Positions 17,732 to 26,267 of a DNA stretch of 64,000 bases are shown piece by piece. The notes beneath the pieces are model-generated. The model made no database searches. It saw only the letters and a list, made by a program, of their open reading frames with translations, and was not told the origin of the DNA. Made by a program: the position numbers and the translations under genes. Numbering within the stretch: the first letter of the stretch is position 1; each line of letters opens with the position of its first letter. This DNA comes from an uncultured Kiritimatiellota bacterium (lineage in GTDB: Bacteria > Verrucomicrobiota > Kiritimatiellia > RFP12 > UBA1067), in contig CAKULV010000005.1 of the NCBI GenBank assembly GCA_934667425.1, positions 24,267 to 88,266 of the forward strand, in the 5' to 3' direction.

Positions 17732-20224
17732 TCACCTGACAACCACCACCATGCCAACGGGGATGCGTTTGATTGAAAGCGACTTGCCGTCCTCCGATTT
17801 TGCAATGGCATACGCATTGCCGTCGGTCGAAGACACGGATGGCATGCCGTCCACGCCTCCATCCGCGACAAGTATCTCGTACCAGCGTCCGGCAGGAAGC
17901 TTCGGCTTGACAAATCCAGCAACAACAATGCCTGAGCCCTCTGCGAATGAAACGGCGCCATCCGAGGTGAATGCCGCACCCATGCCTATCTCCGCAACGT
18001 CAACAGACCACGTTTCCTGCAGCCTGAACAGCGGACACGCAGTCAGCGAGGGGAAGCCGGTCAAGGCCATGGTCGTCTGAGAGGCATTGCCGCCGGCATC
18101 AAGCGACGAACCCACCGCAAACTCCATGGATGCGAAATACGGCACGGTCGTTTGGATCGGTTCGCCCGTTATCGGATGCTCGACAGCCGTACCGGCCTCG
18201 CCAGGCACGCTCCACGTAAGAAGCGACCCGTCGCCTGGATCCACAAGTTCCTGATAGTCGGCGCAATCATTGGAATTCCGCCCCTGAGGATCCCAGCCAA
18301 GTCCGAAATTCGGAGCCCAGTGGGCGGTGCCGGACGAATTGCCGAGCGTATTCGTCATGTTGGTGACGTAATAGTAGGCCGGGCCGCCACGATCCGTAAC
18401 GCCGTCCTTGTTGGCGAAGATGCGGTATTCGAACCTATGCGGCCCTGGCGTTACCTCCACAGTATTTGTGCCGACCGCACTCGTTGTCTGTTGGGCTATG
18501 ACCTTCTCGCCATCGATGAAAAGCATCGAACCGGTATTGACGCAAGACGCGAAGCTCCATCTGGCATTCTCACCTGTACGGTTCCAGATGTAGCCCAAAT
18601 AGGTGAATACCGGATACGGTTCCCTCCATATGGTTGATGAGCCGCTGACATATGCCGCCTCCGGGCGAAGCACAACCGAGTTCGTAAAGCAGACCGATGA
18701 CCGCCAGACGACAAAGCACGACTCCGGGTCATCCTGCACATGCTTGCGGCAGTTCTTGAAGCCATAGACGAGTCCCGCGAACCTCGGATCCAGGCCGTGC
18801 TTGGTCAATGCCACACGTCCCTCATCCACCTTGAGCGTTCCAGCAGATGCCAGCGAGTGCCAGTCGAGCAGCCCCTTGCCCGTCTTCGTTATGCCCTTGA
18901 ACATTCCGAATCCATTGGTGACGGCCACTTGGCCATCTCCATGCATCTCCGTGTTCGGAAGCGAATATGCATCCGGCCCATGCAACTGGATCGAGCCGTT
19001 AGTGACGACAAGCGTACCTCCATCCGCAGGGACGGCGCCGTTTCGCCAAAGCCAGAGATCTGTGCCGGCAACGGTGATTCCACCGGTAAAGTCGTTTTCA
19101 GGATTCATCAGCGTCAACGCGCCGTACGGGGACGAGTCGGACAGTTTTGCATATATTCTCTTCGAGCCGGAAAGCTTGCCGTGAAATGCGATGGCATTCC
19201 GAGGGCTGTCATATGGCGCTATGCTGATCTGCGCAGAGCTGTCGCCAAAATCGACTGGTCCCATCCAACGGTTGTAGTTCGTGTTTACCACGCCATTCAC
19301 CATGCCGGCGTTGCCCGGATTGGCCTCGTTATCAAACTTGTTTCCCGTGAGGAACGCCACGTTTCCATCGTCCAATGCCGAAATCACTTTCGCGGGCACG
19401 TTGCCGTTCGAGCCTGCGATGCAGATGTAGCACTTGTTGGAAAGAATCAGCGCAAGGTCTTCTGCCGATTTCCCAAGATATCCATCCACCCAAAGGTTGG
19501 AGAACTTTATCTGGTGCTGGCTTGACTTGTCGTCCGACATGAACACGATGCGCCCGCCGCCACCCGTGACCTTCGGGTTCTCGAACGAAATCTGCCTGGA
19601 CTTCACGTTGAAACGCAAATCATGGCCGTGCAGGTCAACGGTTCCGGCAGCTGTCGTGCGAATCACTTTCGTCTTTGGATTTACAACCGTAATGCAGGCA
19701 TCGTCCGTCAATTCCAGTCTGCCGCCGATGAAGTTGTTCACCTCAAGATCCATGCGTTGGCTGAAAAGAAGCGCACCCGATCCATCCGGGCCGTCTCCGG
19801 CGATGCGGAACTTCCTGTACTTTCCGATAGTGAAATCGGCCGTGTCTGTTGATGCCTCGCTCTGATACGACTCCAACTGGGCTCCCCTTTCCACTACCAC
19901 CCACGAATCGACTGCGGCGCTCGTTTTTCCAAGCCCCTTTACGTGCTGATAGCGGTAGACACCTTCCGCAACCCGGATTTCGCCGACATATGATGATATA
20001 TTCACATCGTAGGGCACAATAAGCCGCCCCGCACCGGCCTTCACGAAATTCGTCACGGAATTGCCTGTCAGCAGCGCAAGCGATGCCGCGTCATTAAATT
20101 CGGCATCGCCGACGGCTACGGTCGCCGTCAAGGTGCGCAGTCCGGGATCATGGACATACGCGACATCAGCCGATGCCACGAACAGCATCATGGCAAAGGA
20201 TGCAGTTATGATTTTTTTTTTCAT
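17732..20224 (-). CDS. Secreted surface protein with beta-strand repeats and PA14-like region
   Basis: 830 residues from the ATG at 20224 (MKKKIITASFAMMLFVASA), chosen because GAGGAGATGAGG precedes it and the frame's earlier Met at 20317 lies inside the operator. Residues about 20-480 are autotransporter-type beta-strand repeats (TATVAVGDAEFNDAASLALL, GGITVAGTDLWLWRNGA). Residues about 490-680 resemble a PA14-type sandwich (GYIWNRTGENARWSFA, MLFIDGEKVI, TPGPHRFEYRIF). The tail (PAGRWYEILVADGG to IPVGMVVVVR) is a hydrophobic strand pair. It is similar in layout to the 3329-5923 protein, which also leads an operon with a glycosidase. A carbohydrate-binding surface role is likely but inferred. 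Confidence 0.7.
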   Translation of the reverse strand: MKKKIITASFAMMLFVASADVAYVHDPGLRTLTATVAVGDAEFNDAASLALLTGNSVTNFVKAGAGRLIVPYDVNISSYVGEIRVAEGVYRYQHVKGLGKTSAAVDSWVVVERGAQLESYQSEASTDTADFTIGKYRKFRIAGDGPDGSGALLFSQRMDLEVNNFIGGRLELTDDACITVVNPKTKVIRTTAAGTVDLHGHDLRFNVKSRQISFENPKVTGGGGRIVFMSDDKSSQHQIKFSNLWVDGYLGKSAEDLALILSNKCYICIAGSNGNVPAKVISALDDGNVAFLTGNKFDNEANPGNAGMVNGVVNTNYNRWMGPVDFGDSSAQISIAPYDSPRNAIAFHGKLSGSKRIYAKLSDSSPYGALTLMNPENDFTGGITVAGTDLWLWRNGAVPADGGTLVVTNGSIQLHGPDAYSLPNTEMHGDGQVAVTNGFGMFKGITKTGKGLLDWHSLASAGTLKVDEGRVALTKHGLDPRFAGLVYGFKNCRKHVQDDPESCFVVWRSSVCFTNSVVLRPEAAYVSGSSTIWREPYPVFTYLGYIWNRTGENARWSFASCVNTGSMLFIDGEKVIAQQTTSAVGTNTVEVTPGPHRFEYRIFANKDGVTDRGGPAYYYVTNMTNTLGNSSGTAHWAPNFGLGWDPQGRNSNDCADYQELVDPGDGSLLTWSVPGEAGTAVEHPITGEPIQTTVPYFASMEFAVGSSLDAGGNASQTTMALTGFPSLTACPLFRLQETWSVDVAEIGMGAAFTSDGAVSFAEGSGIVVAGFVKPKLPAGRWYEILVADGGVDGMPSVSSTDGNAYAIAKSEDGKSLSIKRIPVGMVVVVR

Positions 20225-20279
20225 GGCTACCTCATCTCCTCGGTATTGTGGGTTTGATTGTCTATTGGCACGTACCGAT

Positions 20280-20325
20280 ACAATACCACATCGCAAGGAC
20301 AACGGCAATTCCCTCACATGAGGGA
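20280..20325 (-). promoter_or_regulatory. Promoter with palindromic operator (copy 3) for the 20224 unit
   Basis: TCCCTCACATGAGGGA at 20310-20325; -10 TATTGT at 20285-20280 (minus), spacing 24 bp, with TTGCCG as -35 at 17 bp. The leader to the ATG at 20224 is about 50 bases. Confidence 0.7.
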
Positions 20326-20342
20326 TGACCGAATGGTATAAA

Positions 20343-23300
20343 TCATTCGCGAATCCGCAAGAGCCACGTCTTCGGGCCGGGTGCCACCAAACGAATCTTG
20401 CCGCCTGTCGCCTTGAACGTCTCTCCAGTCAGCATATCCACCGTCTTGGAGACGCCGTGACCAACAAACGCGTCCACCGAACCCGATTGCGAGACCTGCC
20501 CGCGCTGGACGGCGAGTCCGCCATGAAGCGTCGCGTCCTTGCCCGAAAACACCTCCAGGAGGCTTCCCGAACGTGCCACATAGAAGCCGGGTTCCGTGAC
20601 GGGCGTTGCCCCCGCCTCTTGGAACAGCTTCGCCCAGACAGCCGACTCATGAGGTGTGATGCCGAAGAAAACGCTGCGGGAGCCATCCGCCTGTATCTTC
20701 GATGCCGCAGCGACGGTCTTGTCGTCCGTCCAAGTGGCCAAGGCATCTGCGGACGCATCTTCGACGAACAGTCTCGGGGCATCCTTCCAACTGACAGGCG
20801 TGGCAAAGCGGGAAAGGCTCAGTCCGGGCCCCTTCGCGTTGAACGCGCACGGCTCGCGCTTCACCGAAAGGACGAGTCCCGTAAGACGGCGCACCGTCGC
20901 CAAATCATAGCCGTTCGCGCCTCCCAATCCCGGCGCATAGCACCATATAGCCGTAGCACGGTCTGAACGCGCCTTGGCCGCAGCGCGGACAAGTTCGTCC
21001 GAACCCGTCAGGGTGTTGAGGAATACGACCGCCTTGTATTTCGCCGGACTGGATGCGTAGCCGCAGGGCGAAAGGAGATCGAAGGGATAGCCGGTGAACG
21101 TGAGGGACTGGAGCGCATAATCAGCGATGTTCCGAACTTGCACCTCGGTCGTATCGCGGTCGCCATGTCCGTTCTTCCACGGGGAGTCGGGATCGAACAG
21201 CACGGCAATCTCGTTCGGCCCATCACCGGGATTTTTCCACAGGGCCCTCCACGCCCTGACGCCAGCGGCCATCGTCTCCATTGCCTCTGGACAGTTGTGC
21301 CACCACATGCCCGTTCCGCTCTGGTACGGGCCAAAGTCAACGGCCTGCCATCCCGTTCCGAGGACAAGCGCATTGGATACGAACTTGCCGAATGTGGCGC
21401 GGGTCTCCTCCGGCGTCTTGCATCGCCACTGCTCTTCGCCGCCGAAGCCTCGCGAGTTCCATGGCCGCACATCGCCTTCGATCGAGCAGAACTTGCCGTA
21501 CCGGCGGCAGCGTTCGGCAAGCGACCGGTGGAAACCGTCGCTCAGGTTGTAGCCGACCGTCGTCGCATAGAAATAGTCGATGTCGCCGGATCTGAGCATC
21601 CGGCCATAGCGAGCCGTGACTCCCTCCGGCGAATATGGCAGGACCGTGTAGCCGAAGTAGGCCCCCGCAAGGCACCCCGGAAGCGCCTCCTTGACGGAAC
21701 GGCCGAACGACAGCATGAAGTCCTCAAGTTCCCTCGTGTAGCAGTCGTAATAGTCGTTCACGCGCCGGTCCCGCGCATCGGCGAGGTCGCGCACGAAAAG
21801 CCCCGTGCCAAGCCGCTCGGCCCTGTCCGGCACCGTCGCCGTCGCCCGCGTCACCTGCGGGTCCCCCCATGAAGCGCGCAATGCGGCATCTGTCGGATAC
21901 TTCTCAAAAAGATATCTGCGAAACGCTTCCGTCATTCGCTTGCCGGTGTCGGGCATCCTGTTGCATCCGGCCGGCATGCCGTCCCCGCTTCCGCCGAAGC
22001 CGCAGTGAACACCAAGGATGCGCCGCCCCCACGGCTGGTGTCGCGCATAGTCGCCAAACGCCTTCCAGAACCTGCGCTCCTCGTCCCGATACAGTTTGGA
22101 CGCGAAACTCGGGACAGGTGGATTCCCCGAATAGTCGCCATAGCCAGTCCGCCCCGGAGCTTGGATGGCATAGCCGACAAGCTCGTCTGGATGCCGCTTC
22201 ACCCAGCCTACGGGCATCTCCGCCCCATTGCGGTAGTAGAGAAAGAATCTCGCCTCAGGGTAAAGGGCGAGGATTCGGCGGATGCCGCCATCAAACTGAG
22301 AGAAGTCGTACGTGCCATCCTCGGCCTCGTATTTCCCTCGCAGAAAGCGCGAAAGCCCGATGATCGGGATTCCGGCCTTTCTCGCGCTCAGCACAATTGC
22401 ATCGTTTTCCCTGGATGGGACAAGCCCAACCTCCATGAATGCGTAGGGCGGGATTGTCCTGCCGTTTGTCTCGATTCCCGGCAAGCGCCCGGAGAACACG
22501 ACCTTGGCATTCGGGGAGGCCGGTTCCGCAAGAAGGCCCTTTTCGTCAAAGGCGCCTCCACCGGTCTTCAAGAACGCCTGGTACGCGGCATACTCTTCGG
22601 GCGTCGCATATTGCCGCATTACGTCGCTGTACCTCGACCACGGAAGGGCCGTTGCGTCCCCGATCTCCAAGCCGGGCGCCCAATGGGAATCGTCGAATCC
22701 CACATCCTTCCACCCCGCCTCCTCGACAGGCGACGCCTTGATCTGGCGGGACGTAGAGACGAGCGTTCTGCGTGTTCCGTCCGCAAACTCCACCTCGCCA
22801 CGCAACATGACGCCGCAAGTGCGAGTATGCGGACGACTCGCCGTGGCTGCGCGGCGGCAACCGATCGCAAGCACGTTGCGCCCCGGCTTAAGCAGCGGGC
22901 CTATTTCAGCGCCTGTCCCGCGCACATGCCCGCTGAACGACTTGAAGTCCGGCCACAGCGTACAGTTCAGCGGCTTTCCGTTGAGCCAAATCCCCCAGCA
23001 CTTCTCCCGAAAGGAATGAACCCATGCGCGCTTTACCGGACGGTCAACGTCAAAGGCCAGCCGCAGGCAGGCATTCGTCGGCAGATCGTCAAGGCTTTCC
23101 CCGGCAAACACCCACTTTGCCTCGGACTTTGAATCCGACACCGGAATCGGCACCCGCTCATGGAAACTCACAGGCCCGAAGAGGCCGCCTTCCCGGTTCC
23201 GCAGATCGCCCGGCCCTTGCCTCGGCTCGTAATTGGGGTTCGGCGGGTATGCCTTTGCAATGCGTTCACGTGTCGCCCTGTCTCCAAGCAGCGAGGACAG

Positions 23301-25610
23301 GAGATTGGCAACCTCCACTTCAAGCACATTGCGCCCCTTCTTGAGCTCAACCTCCCATGTGAACGGACCGAAAAACCGCTTGCCGAGATCCATGCCATTC
23401 AACTTCACGCCGGCGCACCAGCATACCTGACCGAGATCCAACTTCACTTGACCAGACACAGGAGACTCAAATTCAATCCGATAGGCTGCACGGCCACTGA
23501 ACGTCTCGCCAAACCGTGTCTGCCAGTTGCCTAGCTCCATCGGAGAGAACGGCTCGTCCAATCGATGGATCACGAAGTCGTCATTTTCAAGCTCGTGCGA
23601 AACAAGACGGCATGACGACCATCCGTTTGTCAGCGTCAGGACAGGCTCTTCCGAATAGACCGCAGGAATCGGCAGTTCCGGATCCGCACCCGTGACGAAG
23701 ATCGCCGAGCCGGATCCGGCAAAGTGCCATGCGACAGTTCCCATGTCTGACGGCACCGCAGCCAGCCGATCCTTTTCGACATCATATCTGGATATGGCTC
23801 CGTCCACACAAAAATCCATCTTCACGTCCCGTTCCCATGGATCTTCATTCACGACAAAGTATATGTTCCGCCGCCCATCGACGCGCTTCATCACACGCAT
23901 CTGAATCGCATCCTGTCCTCTGATCGCCAGCGTAACGGGAAGCCGTGAAAGGTCGGCCCCTGATGTCACAAGCCCCCCCGCCCGGCGGAACGCATCGACC
24001 TTCTCGCGGGCGGCGTCGGACATCCATTTAGACGTCGGAAGCACAAGCGCGCGGTAGCGCATGGCCCCGACCTTCAGCGCACCATCGTCCGTCACCTCGG
24101 CCGAGGAAAGCGACTCGTCGTTCACAAAGTCATAATCGCGGTTCATGCGATCAAGCGCCGTCGCGACGGCATAATGGCACTGGGCGGCAGACTCCTTGTC
24201 CGCGCCGCCGGCCCAAAGTCCACGCACATCGTAGAATACCGCTATTTCCGCTCCCGGACGACCTTGCGACAGGAATGCCGCCGTCCGCTCGATATAGCGG
24301 AAGAACTGCGGCTGGTAGTCCCAATATGGGACGACGGGCCCGGAATGCGGCTCAAAGAGAAGCTGCCACTGGCGGGCGTTGGTAAGCGCGTAATAGCCAA
24401 ATACGAAACGGTTGATGCCTCGAACCATCTGATAGTCAACCACCCACTTCATCTGGTCTGGCGTACAGCCGTCCCCAAAGATGCCGAACGATTCCGACAC
24501 GGCGAAGCGTCCGCCATTCTGGTGCATCGCGGACGCGGCATATCGCGGGAACGGCGCCGTTGTCGCCCCCCGCTCGGCCGTTGCCGGGAATATCTGCTTC
24601 CATATCACATCCACTCCGGGACAGTCCATCCCGCGCAGACTTCGCAGCAGGTCACCATGCCCGTATTCGGCAATACGCTCCGGGACATCCTCTCCGTTCA
24701 GGTGTCCGCCCGCGATCATTCCATGCGCCCGGCACCAGTCCCGGATCGGCAGCTGATAGCGTTCCATGAACAGGTCCGCACGCACCTCATGATAGTCGAT
24801 GCGGAGTTTCGCGAGCCGGTCGTCCGTATCGTCCTTGCGCTCAAGCAGCTCCTTTATGTGCGGACGCAAGTCATAGCCCTTCTTCGCCCGAAAGACCTCG
24901 TCGAAGTCCGCAGTCCAGCCAACGCTTGTACGGCTCCCGTCACAGGCTCTCGGCATGGCCGGTTCGTCCGTGAATGCGAAGCGCACCGTCTTGCCGATAT
25001 CATCGGGTATCGCCTTCGCGTACGCATCGTGGGTGAGCGAGAGGAACGAGTCGACCGCCCCCTTCTCTATCATCGACGGATAAGGCGGATTCCCGGAATA
25101 CGGCTCGACCACAAGTGTTGGCTTCCCGTCCGCACCGATGGACAGGCGCCTGCGTCGAAAGCGTCCTTCCGCATCGCCACTGGCGACCAGACCGCAAGCG
25201 CCGCCGGAAGGCCAGCCACCCTCGTCGTACAGCCAAGCATCCATGCCGAGTTCACGCGCCCTCTTCACGACCTTGGCGAACACGTCAAGATACTCGCTTG
25301 TCAGGTAGTCCGGCTCCATGTGGGATTCGAAGATGCCACGGCGGAAGTTCGTCGGAAACGGATGGATGCACACGCTCCTAAGCCCGTGCGCGTGCATGTC
25401 GTCCAACTGCGAGATGAGCGTAGGCACGTCAAGCCGCCCATTCCACATCCAGAAGTAACCGGGCGAGAACGCCGGATCGATATCGCCACAGGCAGAGAGC
25501 GCCGACAGGCATAATGCGCCAAAAAGCAATGCATTGCACATCCGGCCCAAGCCTACCTTCTCCACAAGACGCCTTGTCGATTTCCTGACGCTCTCTTTTC
25601 CTAACAACAT
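20343..25610 (-). CDS. Lipoprotein fusion of GH106-type alpha-L-rhamnosidase and GH42-like TIM barrel
   Basis: 1755 residues from the ATG at 25610 behind GGAGAAGGGC. A basic N-terminal stretch leads to a lipobox, LSAC, with Cys41. The first 450 residues match the GH106 family opening (GYFWMWNGRL, MDAWLYDEGGWPSGGACG at about 123-140, FAFTDEPAMPR). Two galactose-binding sandwiches follow at about 700-800 and 860-960 (VKLNGMDLGKRFFGPFTWEV; GIWLNGKPLN). Residues about 1050-1475 form a second barrel of beta-galactosidase (GH42) type (FMEVGLVPSRENDAIVLSA, SFGRSVKEALPG, WQAVDFGPYQSG), ending in a glutaminase-amidotransferase-like trimerisation region. Each half alone is the size of a complete enzyme, so this is an unusual two-enzyme polypeptide. 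It is transcribed alone from operator copy 4. Confidence 0.75.
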   Translation of the reverse strand: MLLGKESVRKSTRRLVEKVGLGRMCNALLFGALCLSALSACGDIDPAFSPGYFWMWNGRLDVPTLISQLDDMHAHGLRSVCIHPFPTNFRRGIFESHMEPDYLTSEYLDVFAKVVKRARELGMDAWLYDEGGWPSGGACGLVASGDAEGRFRRRRLSIGADGKPTLVVEPYSGNPPYPSMIEKGAVDSFLSLTHDAYAKAIPDDIGKTVRFAFTDEPAMPRACDGSRTSVGWTADFDEVFRAKKGYDLRPHIKELLERKDDTDDRLAKLRIDYHEVRADLFMERYQLPIRDWCRAHGMIAGGHLNGEDVPERIAEYGHGDLLRSLRGMDCPGVDVIWKQIFPATAERGATTAPFPRYAASAMHQNGGRFAVSESFGIFGDGCTPDQMKWVVDYQMVRGINRFVFGYYALTNARQWQLLFEPHSGPVVPYWDYQPQFFRYIERTAAFLSQGRPGAEIAVFYDVRGLWAGGADKESAAQCHYAVATALDRMNRDYDFVNDESLSSAEVTDDGALKVGAMRYRALVLPTSKWMSDAAREKVDAFRRAGGLVTSGADLSRLPVTLAIRGQDAIQMRVMKRVDGRRNIYFVVNEDPWERDVKMDFCVDGAISRYDVEKDRLAAVPSDMGTVAWHFAGSGSAIFVTGADPELPIPAVYSEEPVLTLTNGWSSCRLVSHELENDDFVIHRLDEPFSPMELGNWQTRFGETFSGRAAYRIEFESPVSGQVKLDLGQVCWCAGVKLNGMDLGKRFFGPFTWEVELKKGRNVLEVEVANLLSSLLGDRATRERIAKAYPPNPNYEPRQGPGDLRNREGGLFGPVSFHERVPIPVSDSKSEAKWVFAGESLDDLPTNACLRLAFDVDRPVKRAWVHSFREKCWGIWLNGKPLNCTLWPDFKSFSGHVRGTGAEIGPLLKPGRNVLAIGCRRAATASRPHTRTCGVMLRGEVEFADGTRRTLVSTSRQIKASPVEEAGWKDVGFDDSHWAPGLEIGDATALPWSRYSDVMRQYATPEEYAAYQAFLKTGGGAFDEKGLLAEPASPNAKVVFSGRLPGIETNGRTIPPYAFMEVGLVPSRENDAIVLSARKAGIPIIGLSRFLRGKYEAEDGTYDFSQFDGGIRRILALYPEARFFLYYRNGAEMPVGWVKRHPDELVGYAIQAPGRTGYGDYSGNPPVPSFASKLYRDEERRFWKAFGDYARHQPWGRRILGVHCGFGGSGDGMPAGCNRMPDTGKRMTEAFRRYLFEKYPTDAALRASWGDPQVTRATATVPDRAERLGTGLFVRDLADARDRRVNDYYDCYTRELEDFMLSFGRSVKEALPGCLAGAYFGYTVLPYSPEGVTARYGRMLRSGDIDYFYATTVGYNLSDGFHRSLAERCRRYGKFCSIEGDVRPWNSRGFGGEEQWRCKTPEETRATFGKFVSNALVLGTGWQAVDFGPYQSGTGMWWHNCPEAMETMAAGVRAWRALWKNPGDGPNEIAVLFDPDSPWKNGHGDRDTTEVQVRNIADYALQSLTFTGYPFDLLSPCGYASSPAKYKAVVFLNTLTGSDELVRAAAKARSDRATAIWCYAPGLGGANGYDLATVRRLTGLVLSVKREPCAFNAKGPGLSLSRFATPVSWKDAPRLFVEDASADALATWTDDKTVAAASKIQADGSRSVFFGITPHESAVWAKLFQEAGATPVTEPGFYVARSGSLLEVFSGKDATLHGGLAVQRGQVSQSGSVDAFVGHGVSKTVDMLTGETFKATGGKIRLVAPGPKTWLLRIRE

Positions 25611-25652
25611 GCCCTTCTCCCAAACAGCCCGTTATGACTACTGATGGCGTAA

Positions 25653-25698
25653 ATTATACATGGTTTTCCGCCGGCCCGCAATTCCCTCACATGAGGGA
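25653..25698 (-). promoter_or_regulatory. Promoter with palindromic operator (copy 4) for the 25610 gene
   Basis: TCCCTCACATGAGGGA at 25683-25698; TATAAT at 25658-25653 (minus), spacing 24 bp; TTGCGG as -35 at 17 bp, separated from the operator by one base. The leader is about 36 bases. Confidence 0.75.
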
Positions 25699-25763
25699 AA
25701 AGAATATGCCTGTCGAATTCGTGACAGCTTATAGGAAGTTTAGGCTAAGCTGAAGACCTCGCC

Positions 25764-26057
25764 CTATCCCCGTAGGCACCCTATTGGACAGACAAGAATC
25801 CCATCATCATTTCGATAGGCAAAATCCCCGTCAGCCGTTAGAACCATCTTGAAGCTCGGTTGCGGCATTTTCGTCGCATCGATCTTGGCCGACAATGCCT
25901 TCAGCGATCAATCAGCCAACAAAACCGTTGTTCGGGCAATCTGCCGCGCAGTCGTTGTCTTCCCGCACCACTTGGCACCCCGCACCAGTACAGCCCCCAT
26001 GTAAGAAAGCTTTTCGAGCAACAAGGAATCTGCAATTCTTTTACGATATTTCTTCAT
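25764..26057 (-). pseudogene. Remnant of a DUF4143/AAA_14-type ATPase gene with internal deletion
   Basis: The N-terminal part reads from an ATG at 26057: MKKYRKRIADSLLLEKL, then GAVLVRGAKWCGKTTTARQ, which contains the Walker A loop of this ATPase family. A stop comes at 25908. About 10 bases further, in another frame, the family's C-terminal end appears: PSFKMVLTADGDFAYRNDDG, then ILVCPIGCLRG and a TAG at 25766-25764. The roughly 300 residues in between (Walker B, DUF4143 fold) are gone and the two ends are out of frame, so nothing functional can be made. A complete relative of the same superfamily is at 57562-58785. Confidence 0.8.
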
Positions 26058-26099
26058 AACGGCGGATATTATATCAAATCCTAATGCACTCAACACCTG

Positions 26100-26167
26100 C
26101 ATTAGGTAATTTGGCGCAAAATCATTAGGTAATTTGGCGCGAAATCATTAGGTAATTTGGCGCGAAA
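26100..26167. repeat. Three tandem 23-bp repeats upstream of the two-component system
   Basis: The unit CATTAGGTAATTTGGCGC plus five bases occurs at 26100-26122, 26123-26145 and 26146-26167 with one A/G difference. There are no spacers, so it is not a CRISPR. It lies upstream of the start of the dead ATPase gene and about 50 bp before operator copy 5, and could be a regulator site for either. Confidence 0.8.
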
Positions 26168-26215
26168 CACCCCAGTGCAAAACCACGAGCGTTTCCCTAA
26201 AAAAAAAACTCCGCA

Positions 26216-26261
26216 TCCCTCACATGAGGGATATGTGGGACGAACACGATTTTGATATAAT
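26216..26261 (+). promoter_or_regulatory. Promoter with palindromic operator (copy 5) for the histidine kinase gene
   Basis: TCCCTCACATGAGGGA at 26216-26231; TATAAT at 26256-26261; spacing 24 bp, identical to copies 3 and 4. Only six bases separate the -10 box from the ATG at 26268, so the message is predicted to begin at or next to the start codon. Presence of the same operator on the regulator's own promoter suggests autoregulation. Confidence 0.75.
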
Positions 26262-26267
26262 CCGCCC

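Noticed and set aside
20226..20317. Upstream start (Met at 20317) for the surface protein 17732-20224
   Set aside because: It lies within the operator and upstream of the -10 box, so it would not be transcribed from that promoter; the ATG at 20224 has a good ribosome site and signal peptide.
26100..26167. CRISPR array
   Set aside because: Three 23-bp repeats are directly adjacent with no spacers, and no cas gene is present.
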